Source: Acanthococcus lagerstroemiae
Taxonomy: Eukaryota; Arthropoda; Insecta; Hemiptera; Eriococcidae
Length of the DNA stretch: 64,000 nucleotides
Assembly (NCBI GenBank): GCA_031841125.1
Contig: CM063112.1
Coordinates: forward strand, 22,036,603 to 22,100,602
Direction of reading: 5' to 3'
A program made the position numbers and the translations under genes. The notes under the pieces were generated by a model that did no database searches, was not told the origin of the DNA, and was given only the letters and a program-made list of their open reading frames with translations. Every line of letters starts with the position of its first letter. The first letter of the stretch is position 1. Below are positions 13,407 to 25,600 of the stretch, one piece after another.

Positions 13407-13929
13407 CCAATTTCTTTTTCGGAAGGGGAAATTGAAACCGGAAGTACCTGAATTATTCTCGTACAATTTGTATATAGAAAACGGGTGAGTTTTGCAGTGT
13501 TTTGATTCGGTACCGTATTTTCCTAGATGCTAACAAAGATCTGACTTCTAACGGCAATTTTCAAGGGCGAGAAATTTTTCGGAAATGTAAATAATAATAA
13601 ATGCAAAGTTTTTTTTTATTGCCGTGACATGGTAATTTTTTTTTTTTTTTTTTGTAACATAGAAGTGGCAAAGAATGTTTGACTTCGGGCAGCTAACTCC
13701 CTTAATCCGCTTCTGTTTTGGATGAATATCTGTAAAAATTATAAAACGTTTACAGTTTCACCAGCTTCTCTTGCCAAACTGAGTAAATTTAGTATTTAAA
13801 GGAGGGTCTTGAATGTAATGTGCATAGTATGACTCCATAGTAATTTAAGATTTCGGCTTCATTATCGCTGTGCTATTTAGTACAATCGTGGCTAATACCA
13901 GCAGAATTATCCACGTTTGCTATCTTGTT

Positions 13930-14300
13930 GGATTTCGTGTAGCAAATGTTGCTGAGACTGCCATGTGGGCTAGCTAAGCGCCCGCCAGTCAACGGTTTCA
14001 TTCTCATGTCAGTATTTCATGCCATCCATACTAAACACCAGCAGGAGTATCAATGTTCGGTATTTTGTAGGTTTTGGTGCAGTGGATTTCGCTGCGATTG
14101 TCTGCGGGGGGGGGCATTCGGGGGCCTTCCATTTTCCATTTTATTTCTCGTGTGGGTATTTAACGACACCTTTCGGTCGGTCTTGGTGTAGCACATGTTG
14201 TTGAGACTTTCAAGTGGGCGCGGTTGGATCCGGCCAATCTTCAGGTTCATTCTCGTGTTGGAGATTCGTACCATCCTCGCTGTAGACCAGCAACAATACT
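13930..14300. repeat. Left edge of satellite array, degenerate, without the core
   Basis: Divergent copies of the monomer flank occur here, for example GTGTAGCAAATGTTG at 13937 and GTGTAGCACATGTTG at 14186, followed by CACCAGCAGGAGTATCAATG and GACCAGCAACAATACTG. The conserved core is absent before 14,360. A run of nine G (14104-14112) sits inside. This is the pattern of an old array edge that is no longer homogenised. Confidence 0.7.
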
Positions 14301-14361
14301 GTGTACCATATTATTTCTGAATTTCAGTTATCTCAATTTCATGACAATAGTAACAGCTACA

Positions 14362-14566
14362 ATGGAGGAGTCGTGGTGGATAATTTTACAGGGGCAATTA
14401 TTTCTGGTCATCCTTTGGGGATCTCCATCCCCCAGGTGGACGCATCTGGCTGCAAATGCAAGTGCAGTCAATGGCCAGTCCAAGTCGATGGTTTCAGCAA
14501 TATGCACTCGGTAGAAATATCCATTTTGGCTGTTTCTGGATAGCATGTGTTACTGCGTGTTCAGTT
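14362..14566. repeat. Representative conserved satellite core, about 205 bp
   Basis: First of 55 copies. The core runs from GGAGGAGTCGTGG through GGGGATCTCCATCCCC (a six-base-pair stem with a four-base loop), CTGGCTGCAAATGCAAG, GCAGTCAATGGCCAG and GCACTCGGTAGAAATATCC to GCGTGTTCAGTT. Across all monomer types it changes at only a few positions. This first copy has lost one C in the CCAGTCCCAAGT segment. Confidence 0.85.
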
Positions 14567-17500
14567 CGCCTACGAAGGCCTATCCATTTTCAATATAATG
14601 TCTCGTGTTGGTATTTAGCACCACCTTTGCTGACTATCAGCAAGAGTATCAATGCATGGGTTCTCAGTCGGTTTTAGTGTAGCATATGTGGTTGAGACTT
14701 TGAAATGGGCTCGTTGGAAGCCGGTCAAACATCAGTTTCAATCTCATGTTGGTAATTAGTACTGTCCTCGTTAAGACTAGCAAAGGTATTGCTGCAATTT
14801 TATTTTCGAATTTCTGTTTTGGGGAAACTGTCTCAATTTCTTGAAAATAGTAACAGCTACAATGGAGGAGTCGTGGTGGATAATTTTACAGGGGTCATTA
14901 TTTCTGGTCATCCTTTGGGGATCTCCATCCCCCAGGTGGACGCATCTGGCTGCAAATGCAAGTGCAGTCAATGGCCAGTCCCAAGTGGATGGTTCCAGCA
15001 ATTAGCACTCGGTAGAAATATCCATTTTGGCTGGTTCTGGATAGCATTCGTTACTGCGTGTTCAGTTGGATAACTCAGGCCTATCCAGTTTTGATTTTAT
15101 TTCTCGTGCAGTTATTTAGCATCTTCTTTTAGTCGGTTGTGGTTTCGCACATGTTTTTGAGACTTTCAAGTGGGCGCGGTTGGATCCGACCAATCTTCAG
15201 GTTCATTCTCGTGTTGGTGATTCGTACCATCCTCGCTGTAGACCAGCAACAGTATTGTGTACCATATTATTTCTGAATTTCAGTTTTAGGGAAAATATCT
15301 CAATTTCATGACAATAGTAACAGCTACAATGGAGGAGTCGTGGTGGATAATTTTACAGGGGCAATTATTTCTGGTCATCCTTTGGGGATCTCCATCCCCC
15401 AGGTGGACGCATCTGGCTGCAAATGCAAGTGCAGTCAATGGCCAGTCCCAAGTCGATGGTTTCAGCAATATGCACTCGGTAGAAATATCCATTTTGGCTG
15501 TTTCTGGATAGCATGTGTTACTGCGTGTTCAGTTGCCTACTCAGGCCTATCCATTTCGATTTTATTTCTCGTTTTAGTTTTTAGCACCACCTTTGCTAAC
15601 TACCAGCAAGAGTATCAATTCTTGGGTTTTCAGTCGGGTTTAGTGTAGCATATGTTGTAGTGATTTAGAAATGGGCGCCTTGGGAGACGGTCAAACATCA
15701 GTTTCAATCTCGTGTTTGTAATTAGTACTGTCCTCGTTAAGACCAGCAAAAGTATTGCTGCAATTTTATTTTCGAATTTCAGTTTTGGGGAAGCTGTTTC
15801 AATTTCTTGAAAATAGTAACAGCTACAATGAAGGAGTCGTGGTGGATAATTTTACAGGGGCAATTATTTCTGGTCATCCTTTGGGGATCTCCATCCCCCA
15901 GGTGGACGCATCTGGTTGCAAATGCAAGTGCAGTCAATGGCCAGTCCCAAGTGGATGGTCCCAGCAATAAGCACTCGGTAGAAATATCCATTTTGGCTGT
16001 TTCTGGATAGCATTCGTTACTCCGTGTTCCGTTCGCCTACGAAGGCCTATCCATTTTCAATTTAATGTATCGTGATGGTATTTAGCACCACCTTTGCTGA
16101 CTATCAGCAAGAGTATCAATGCATGGGTTCTCAGTCGGTTTTAGTGCAGCATATGTGGTTGAGACTTTGAAATGGGCTCGTTGGAAGCCGGTCAAACATC
16201 AGTTTCAATCTCATGTTGGTAATTAGTACTGTCCTCGTTAAGACCAGCAAAGGTATTGCTGCAATTTTATTTTCGAATTTCAGTTGTGGGGAAACTGTAT
16301 CAATTTCTTGAAAATAGTAACAGCTACAATGGAGGAGTCGTGGTGGATAATTTTACAGGGGCAATTATTTCTGGTCATCCTTTGGGGATCTCCATCCCCC
16401 AGGTGGACGCATCTGGCTGCAAATGCAAGTGCAGTCAATGGCCAGTCCCAAGTGGATGGTCCCAGCAATATGCACTCGGTAGAAATATCCATTTTGGCTG
16501 TTTCTGGATAGCATTCGTTACTGCGTGTTCAGTTGGATTACTCAGGCATATCCAGTTTTGATTTTATTTCTCGTGTAGTTATTTATCATCTACTTTTAGT
16601 CGGTTTTGGTTTCGCACATGTTTTTGAGACTTTCATGTGGGCGCGGTTGGATCCGGCCAATCTTCAGGTTCATTCTCGTGTTGGTGATTCGTACCATCCT
16701 CGCTGTAGACCAGCAACAGTATTGTGTACCATATTATTTCTGAATTTTAGTTTTAGGGAAAATATCTCAATTTCATGACAATAGTAACAGCTACAATGGA
16801 GGAGTCGTGGTGGATAATTTTACAGGGGCAATTATTTCTGGTCATCCTTTGGGGATCTCCATCCCCCAGGTGGACGCATCTGGCTGCAAATGCAAGTGCA
16901 GTCAATGGCCAGTCCCAAGACGATGGTTTCAGCAATATGCACTCGGTAGAAATATCCATTTTGGCTGTTTCTGGATAGCATGTGTTACTGCGTGTTCAGT
17001 TGCCTACTAAGGCCTATCCATTTCGATTTTATTTGTCGTTTTAGTTTTTAGCACCACCTTTGCTAACTACCAGCAAGAGTATCAATTCTTGTGTTCTAAG
17101 TCGGGTTTAGTGTAGCATATGTTGTAGTGATTTAGAAATGGGCGCCTTGGGAGACAGTCAAACATCAGTTTCAATCTCGTGTTTGTAATTAGTACTGTCC
17201 TCGTTAAGACCAGCAAAAGTATTGCTGCAATTTTATTTTCGAATTTCAGTTTTGGGGAAGCTGTTTCAATTTCTTGAAAATAGTAACAGCTACAATGAAG
17301 GAGTCGTGGTGGATAATTTTACAGGGGCAATTATTTCTGGTCATCCTTTGGGGATCTCCATCCCCCAGGTGGACGCATCTGGCTGCAAATGCAAGTGCAG
17401 TCAATGGCCAGTCCCAAGTGGATGGTCCCAGCAATAAGCACTCGGTAGAAATATCCATTTTGGCTGTTTCTGGATAGCATTCGTTACTGCGTGTTCAGTT

Positions 17501-20500
17501 CGCCTACGACGGCCTATCCATTTTCAATTTAATGTCTCGTGTTGGTATTTAGCACCACCTTTGCTGACTATCAGCAAGAGTATCAATGCATGGGTTCTCA
17601 GTCGGTTTTAGTGTAGCATATGTGGTTGAGAGTTTGAAATGGGCTCGTTGGAAGCCGGTCAAACATCAGTTTCAATCTCATGTTGGTAATTAGTACTGTC
17701 CTCGTTAAGACTAGCAAAGGTATTGCTGCAATTTTATTTTCGAATTTCTGTTTTGGGGAAACTGTCTCAATTTCTTGAAAATAGTAACAGCTACAATGGA
17801 GGAGTCGTGGTGGATAATTTTAAAGGGGTCATTATTTCTGGTCATCCTTTGGGGATCTCCATCCCCCAGGTGGACGCATCTGGCTGCAAATGCAAGTGCA
17901 GTCAATGGCCAGTCCCAAGTGGATGGTTCCAGCAATTAGCACTCGGTAGAAATATCCATTTTGGCTGGTTCTGGATAGCATTCGTTACTGCGTGTTCAGT
18001 TGGATTACTCAGGCCTATCCAGTTTTGATTTTATTTCTCGTGCAGTTATTTAGCATCTTCTTTTAGTCGGTTTTGGTTTCGCACATGTTTTTGAGACTTT
18101 CAAGTGGGCGCGGTTGGATCCGACCAATCTTCAGGTTCATTCTCGTGTTGGTGATTCGTACCATCCTCGCTGTAGACCAGCAACAGTATTGTGTACCATA
18201 TTATTTCTGAATTTCAGTTTTAGGGAAAATATCTCAATTTCATGACAATAGTAACAGCTACAATGGAGGAGTCGTGGTGGATAATTTTACAGGGGCAATT
18301 ATTTCTGGTCATCCTTTGGGGATCTCCATCCCCCAGGTGGACGCATCTGGCTGCAAATGCAAGTGCAGTCAATGGCCAGTCCCAAGTCGATGGTTTCAGC
18401 AATATGCACTCGGTAGAAATATCCATTTTGGCTGTTTCTGGATAGCATGTGTTACTGCGTGTTCAGTTCGCCTACGACGGCCTATCCATTTTCAATTTAA
18501 TGTCTCGTGTTGGTATTTAGCACCACCTTTGCTGACTATCAGCAAGAGTATCAATGCATGGGTTCTCAGTCGGTTTTAGTGTAGCATATGTGGTTGAGAC
18601 TTTGAAATGGGCTCGTTGGAAGCCGGTCAAACATCAGTTTCAATCTCATGTTGGTAATTAGTACTGTCCTCGTTAAGACTAGCAAAGGTATTGCTGCAAT
18701 TTTATTTTCGAATTTCTGTTTTGGGGAAACTGTCTCAATTTCTTGAAAATAGTAACAGCTACACTGGAGGAGTCGTGGTGGATAATTTTACAGGGGTCAT
18801 TATTTCTGGTCATCCTTTGGGGATCTCCATCCCCCAGGTGGACGCATCTGGCTGCAAATGCAAGTGCAGTCAATGGCCAGTCCCAAGTGGATGGTTCCAG
18901 CAATTAGCACTCGGTTGAAATATCCATTTTGGCTGGTTCTGGATAGCATTCGTTACTGCGTGTTCAGTTGGATTACTCAGGCCTATCCAGTTTTGATTTT
19001 ATTTCTCGTGCAGTTATTTAGCATCTTCTTTTAGTCGGTTGTGGTTTCGCACATGTTTTTGAGACTTTCAAGTGGGCGCGGTTGGATCCGACCAATCTTC
19101 AGGTTCATTCTCGTGTTGGTGATTCGTACCATCCTCGCTGTAGACCAGCAACAGTATTGTGTACCATATTATTTCTGAATTTCAGTTTTAGGGAAAATAT
19201 CTCAATTTCATGACAATAGTAACAGCTACAATGGAGGAGTCGTGGTGGATAATTTTACAGGGGCAATTATTTCTGGTCATCCTTTGGGGATCTCCATCCC
19301 CCAGGTGGACGCATCTGGCTGCAAATGCAAGTGCAGTCAATGGCCAGTCCCAAGTCGATGGTTTCAGCAATATGCACTCGGTAGAAATATCCATTTTGGC
19401 TGTTTCTGGATAGCATGTGTTACTGCGTGTTCAGTTGCCTACTCAGGCCTATCCATTTCGATTTTATTTCTCGTTTTAGTTTTTAGCACCACCTTTGCTA
19501 ACTACCAGCAAGAGTATCAATTCTTGGGTTCTAAGTCGGGTTTAGTGTAGCATATGTTGTAGTGATTTAGAAATGGGCGCCTTGGGAGACAGTCAAACAT
19601 CAGTTTCAATCTCGTGTTTGTAATTAGTACTGTCCTCGTTAAGACCAGCAAAAGTATTGCTGCAATTTTATTTTCGAATTTCAGTTTTGGGGAAGCTGTT
19701 TCAATTTCTTGAAAATAGTAACAGCTACAATGAAGGAGTCGTGGTGGATAATTTTACAGGGGCAATTATTTCTGGTCATCCTTTGGGGATCTCCATCCCC
19801 CAGGTGGACGCATCTGGCTGCAAATGCAAGTGCAGTCAATGGCCAGTCCCAAGTGGATGGTCCCAGCAATAAGCACTCGGTAGAAATATCCATTTTGGCT
19901 GTTTCTGGATAGCATTCGTTACTGCGTGTTCAGTTCGCCTACGACGGCCTATCCATTTTCAATTTAATGTCTCGTGTTGGTATTTAGCACCACCTTTGCT
20001 GACTATCAGCAAGAGTATCAATGCATGGGTTCTCAGTCGGTTTTAGTGTAGCATATGTGGTTGAGACTTTGAAATGGGCTCGTTGGAAGCCGGTCAAACA
20101 TCAGTTTCAATCTCATGTTGGTAATTAGTACTGTCCTCGTTAAGACTAGCAAAGGTATTGCTGCAATTTTATTTTCGAATTTCTGTTTTGGGGAAACTGT
20201 CTCAATTTCTTGAAAATAGTAACAGCTACAATGGAGGAGTCGTGGTGGATAATTTTACAGGGGCAATTATTTCTGGTCATCTTTTGGGGATCTCCATCCC
20301 CCAGGTGGACGCATCTGGCTGCAAATGCAAGTGCAGTCAATGGCCAGTCCCAAGTGGATGGTTCCAGCAATATGCACTCGGTAGAAATATCCATTTTGGC
20401 TGTTTCTGGATAGCATGTTTTACTGCGTGTTCAGTTGCCTACTCAGGCCTATCCATTTCGATTTTATTTCTCGTTTTAGTTTTTAGCACCACCTTTGCTA

Positions 20501-22665
20501 ACTACCAGCAAGAGTATCAATTCTTGGGTTCTAAGTCGGGTTTAGTGTAGCATATGTTGTAGTGATTTAGAAATGGGCGTCTTGGGAGACAGTCAAACAT
20601 CAGTTTCAATCTCGTGTTTGTAATTAGTACTGTCCTCGTTAAGACCAGCAAAAGTATTGCTGCAATTTTATTTTCGAATTTCAGTTTTGGGGAAGCTGTT
20701 TCAATTTCTTGAAAATAGTAACAGCTACAATGAAGGAGTCGTGGTGGATAATTTTACAGGGGCAATTATTTCTGGCCATCCTTTGGGGATCTCCATCCCC
20801 CAGGTGGACGCATCTGGCTGCAAATGCAAGTGCAGTCAATGGCCAGTCCCAAGTGGATGGTCCCAGCAATAAGCACTCGGTAGAAATATCCATTTTGGCT
20901 GTTTCTGGATAGCATTCGTTACTGCGTGTTCAGTTCGCCTACGACGGCCTATCCATTTTCAATTTAATGTCTCGTGTTGGTATTTAGCACCACCTTTGCT
21001 GTCTATCAGCAAGAGTATCAATGCATGGGTTCTCAGTCGGTTTTAGTGCAGCATATGTGGTTGAGACTTTGAAATGGGCTCGTTAGAAGCCTGTCAAAAA
21101 TCAGTTTCAATCTCATGTTGGTAATTAGTACTGTCCTCGTTAAGACCAGCAAAGGTATTGCTGCAATTTTATTTTCGAATTTCAGTTGTGGGGAATCTGT
21201 ATCAATTTCTTGAAAATAGTAACAGCTACAATGAAGGAGTCGTGGTGGATAATTTTACAGGGGCCATTATTTCTGGTCATCCTTTGGGGATCTCCATCCC
21301 CTAGGTGGACGCATCTGGCTGCAAATGCAAGTGCAGTCAATGGCCAGTCCCAAGTGGATGGTTCCAGCAATTAGCACTCGGTAGAAATATCCATTTTGGC
21401 TGGTTCTGGATAGCATTCGTTACTGCGTGTTCAGTTGGATTACTCAGGGCTATCCAGTTTTGATTTTATTTCTCGTGTAGTTATTTAGCATCTTCTTTTA
21501 GTCGGTTTTGGTTTCGCACAAGTTTTTGAGACTTTCAATTAGGCGCGGTTGGATCCGGCCAATCTTCAGGTTCATTCTCGTGTTGGTGATTCGTACCATC
21601 CTCGCTGTAGACCAGCAACAGTATTGTGTACCATATTATTTCTGAATTTCAGTTTTCGGGAAAATATCTCAATTTCATGACAATAGTAACAGCTACAATG
21701 GAGGAGTCGTGGTGGATAATTTTACAGGGGCAATTATTTCTGGTCATCCTTTGGGGATCTCCATCCCCCAGGTGGACGCATCTGGCTGCAAATGCAAGTG
21801 CAGTCAATGGCCAGTCCCAAGTGGATGGTCCCAGCAATAAGCACTCGGTAGAAATATCCATTTTGGCTGTTTCTGGATAGCATTCGTTACTGCGTGTTCA
21901 GTTCGCCTACGACGGCCTATCCATTTTCAATTTAATGTCTCGTGTTGGTGTTTAGCACCACCTTTGCTGACTATCAGCAAGAGTATCAATGCATGGGTTC
22001 TCAGTCGGTTTTAGTGTAGCATATGTGGTTGAGACTTTGAAATGGGCTCGTTGGAAGCCGGTCGAACATCAGTTTCAATCTCATGTTGGTAATTAGTACT
22101 GTCCTCGTTAAGACTAGCAAAGGTATTGCTGCAATTTTATTTTCGAATTTCTGTTTTGGGGAAACTGTCTCAATTTCTTGAAAATAGTAACAGCTACAAT
22201 GGAGGAGTCGTGGTGGATAATTTTACAGGGGTCATTATTTCTGGTCATTCTTTGGGGATCTCCATCCCCCAGGTGGACGCATCTGGCTGCAAATGCAAGT
22301 GCAGTCAATGGCCAGTCCCAAGTGGATGGTTCCAGCAATTAGCACTCGGTAGAAATATCCATTTTGGCTGGTTCTGGATAGCATTCGTTACTGCGTGTTC
22401 AGTTGGATTACTCAGGCCTATCCAGTTTTGATTTTATTTCTCGTGCAGTTATTTAGCATCTTCTCTTAGTCGGTTTTGGTTTCGCACATGTTTTTGAGAC
22501 TTTCAAGTGGGCGCGGTTGGATCTGACCAATCTTCAGGTTCATTCTCGTGTTGGTGATTCGTACCATCCTCGCTGTAGACCAGCAACAATATTGTGTACC
22601 ATATTATTTCTGAATTTTAGTTTTAGGGAAAATATCTCAATTTCATGACAATAGTAACAGCTACA

Positions 22666-25600
22666 ATGGAGGAGTCGTGGTGGATAATTTTACAGGGGCA
22701 ATTATTTCTGGTCATCTTTTGGGGATCTCCATCCCCCAGGTGGACGCATCTGGCTGCAAATGCAAGTGCAGTCAATGGCCAGTCCCAAGTGGATGGTTTC
22801 AGCAATATGCACTCGGTAGAAATATCCATTTTGGCTGTTTCTGGATAGCATGTGTTACTGCGTGTTCAGTTGCCTACTCAGGCCTATCCATTTCGATTTT
22901 ATTTCTCGTTTTAGTTTTTAGCACCACCTTTGCTAACTACCAGCAAGAGTATCAATTCTTGGGTTCTAAGTCGGGTTTAGTGTAGCATATGTTGTAGTGA
23001 TTTAGAAATGGGCGCCTTGGGAGACAGTCAAACATCAGTTTCAATCTCGTGTTTGTAATTAGTACTGTCCTCGTTAAGACCAGCAAAAGTATTGCTGCAA
23101 TTTTATTTTCGAATTTCAGTTTTGGGGAAGCTGTTTCAATTTCTTGAAAATAGTAACAGCTACAATGAAGGAGTCGTGGTGGATAATTTTACAGGGGCAA
23201 TTATTTCTGGCCATCCTTTGGGGATCTCCATCCCCCAGGTGGACGCATCTGGCTGCAAATGCAAGTGCAGTCAATGGCCAGTCCCAAGTGGATGGTCCCA
23301 GCAATAAGCACTCGGTAGAAATATCCATTTTGGCTGTTTCTGGATAGCATTCGTTACTGCGTGTTCAGTTCGCCTACGACGGCCTATCCATTTTCAATTT
23401 AATGTCTCGTGTTGGTATTTAGCACCACCTTTGCTGTCTATCAGCAAGAGTATCAATGCATGGGTTCTCAGTCGGTTTTAGTGCAGCATATGTGGTTGAG
23501 ACTTTGAAATGGGCTCGTTAGAAGCCTGTCAAAAATCAGTTCCAATCTCATGTTGGTAATTAGTACTGTCCTCGTTAAGACCAGCAAAGGTATTGCTGCA
23601 ATTTTATTTTCGAATTTCAGTTGTGGGGAATCTGTATCAATTTCTTGAAAATAGTAACAGCTACAATGAAGGAGTCGTGGTGGATAATTTTACAGGGGCC
23701 ATTATTTCTGGTCATCCTTTGGGGATCTCCATCCCCTAGGTGGACGCATCTGGCTGCAAATGCAAGTGCAGTCAATGGCCAGTCCCAAGTGGATGGTTCC
23801 AGCAATTAGCACTCGGTAGAAATATCCATTTTGGCTGGTTCTGGATAGCATTCGTTACTGCGTGTTCAGTTGGATTACTCAGGCCTATCCAGTTTTGATT
23901 TTATTTCTCGTGTAGTTATTTAGCATCTTCTTTTAGTCGGTTTTGGTTTCGCACAAGTTTTTGAGACTTTCAATTAGGCGCGGTTGGATCCGGCCAATCT
24001 TCAGGTTCATTCTCGTGTTGGTGATTCGTACCATCCTCGCTGTAGACCAGCAACAGTATTGTGTACCATATTATTTCTGAATTTCAGTTTTCGGGAAAAT
24101 ATCTCAATTTCATGACAATAGTAACAGCTACAATGGAGGAGTCGTGGTGGATAATTTTACAGGGGCAATTATTTCTGGTCATCCTTTGGGGATCTCCATC
24201 CCCCAGGTGGACGCATCTGGCTGCAAATGCAAGTGCAGTCAATGGCCAGTCCCAAGTCGATGGTTTCAGCAATATGCACTCGGTAGAAATATCCATTTTG
24301 GCTGTTTCTGGATAGCATGTGTTACTGCGTGTTCAGTTGCCTACTCAGGCCTATCCATTTCGATTTTATTTCTCGTTTTAGTTTTTAGCACCACCTTTGC
24401 TAACTACCAGCAAGAGTATCAATTCTTGTGTTCTAAGTCGGGTTTAGTGTAGCATATGTTGTAGTGATTTAGAAATGGGCGCCTTGGGAGACAGTCAAAC
24501 ATCAGTTTCAATCTCGTGTTTGTAATTAGTACTGTCCTCGTTAAGACCAGCAAAAGTATTGCTGCAATTTTATTTTCGAATTTCAGTTTTGGGGAAGCTG
24601 TTTCAATTTCTTGAAAATAGTAACAGCTACAATGAAGGAGTCGTGGTGGATAATTTTACAGGGGCAATTATTTCTGGTCATCCTTTGGGGATCTCCATCC
24701 CCCAGGTGGACGCATCTGGCTGCAAATGCAAGTGCAGTCAATGGCCAGTCCCAAGTGGATGGTCCCAGCAATAAGCACTCGGTAGAAATATCCATTTTGG
24801 CTGTTTCTGGATAGCATTCGTTACTGCGTGTTCAGTTCGCCTACGACGGCCTATCCATTTTCAATTTAATGTCTCGTGTTGGTATTTAGCACCACCTTTG
24901 CTGACTATCAGCAAGAGTATCAATGCATGGGTTCTCAGTCGGTTTTAGTGTAGCATATGTGGTTGAGAGTTTGAAATGGGCTCGTTGGAAGCCGGTCAAA
25001 CATCAGTTTCAATCTCATGTTGGTAATTAGTACTGTCCTCGTTAAGACTAGCAAAGGTATTGCTGCAATTTTATTTTCGAATTTCTGTTTTGGGGAAACT
25101 GTCTCAATTTCTTGAAAATAGTAACAGCTACAATGGAGGAGTCGTGGTGGATAATTTTACAGGGGTCATTATTTCTGGTCATTCTTTGGGGATCTCCATC
25201 CCCCAGGTGGACGCATCTGGCTGCAAATGCAAGTGCAGTCAATGGCCAGTCCCAAGTGGATGGTTCCAGCAATTAGCACTCGGTAGAAATATCCATTTTG
25301 GCTGGTTCTGGATAGCATTCGTTACTGCGTGTTCAGTTGGATTACTCAGGCCTATCCAGTTTTGATTTTATTTCTCGTGCAGTTATTTAGCATCTTCTTT
25401 TAGTCGGTTTTGGTTTCGCACATGTTTTTGAGACTTTCAAGTGGGCGCGGTTGGATCTGACCAATCTTCAGGTTCATTCTCGTGTTGGTGATTCGTACCA
25501 TCCTCGCTGTAGACCAGCAACAATATTGTGTACCATATTATTTCTGAATTTTAGTTTTAGGGAAAATATCTCAATTTCATGACAATAGTAACAGCTACAA

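Larger units (their letters stand above)
7795..13929. other. Intergenic DNA between small repeats, no gene seen
   Basis: Apart from the repeats listed separately, this AT-rich stretch shows no coding signal. The longest ORFs (100-120 codons near 10,951 and 12,648) are low-complexity or overlap the degenerate tandem repeat. Confidence 0.5.
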
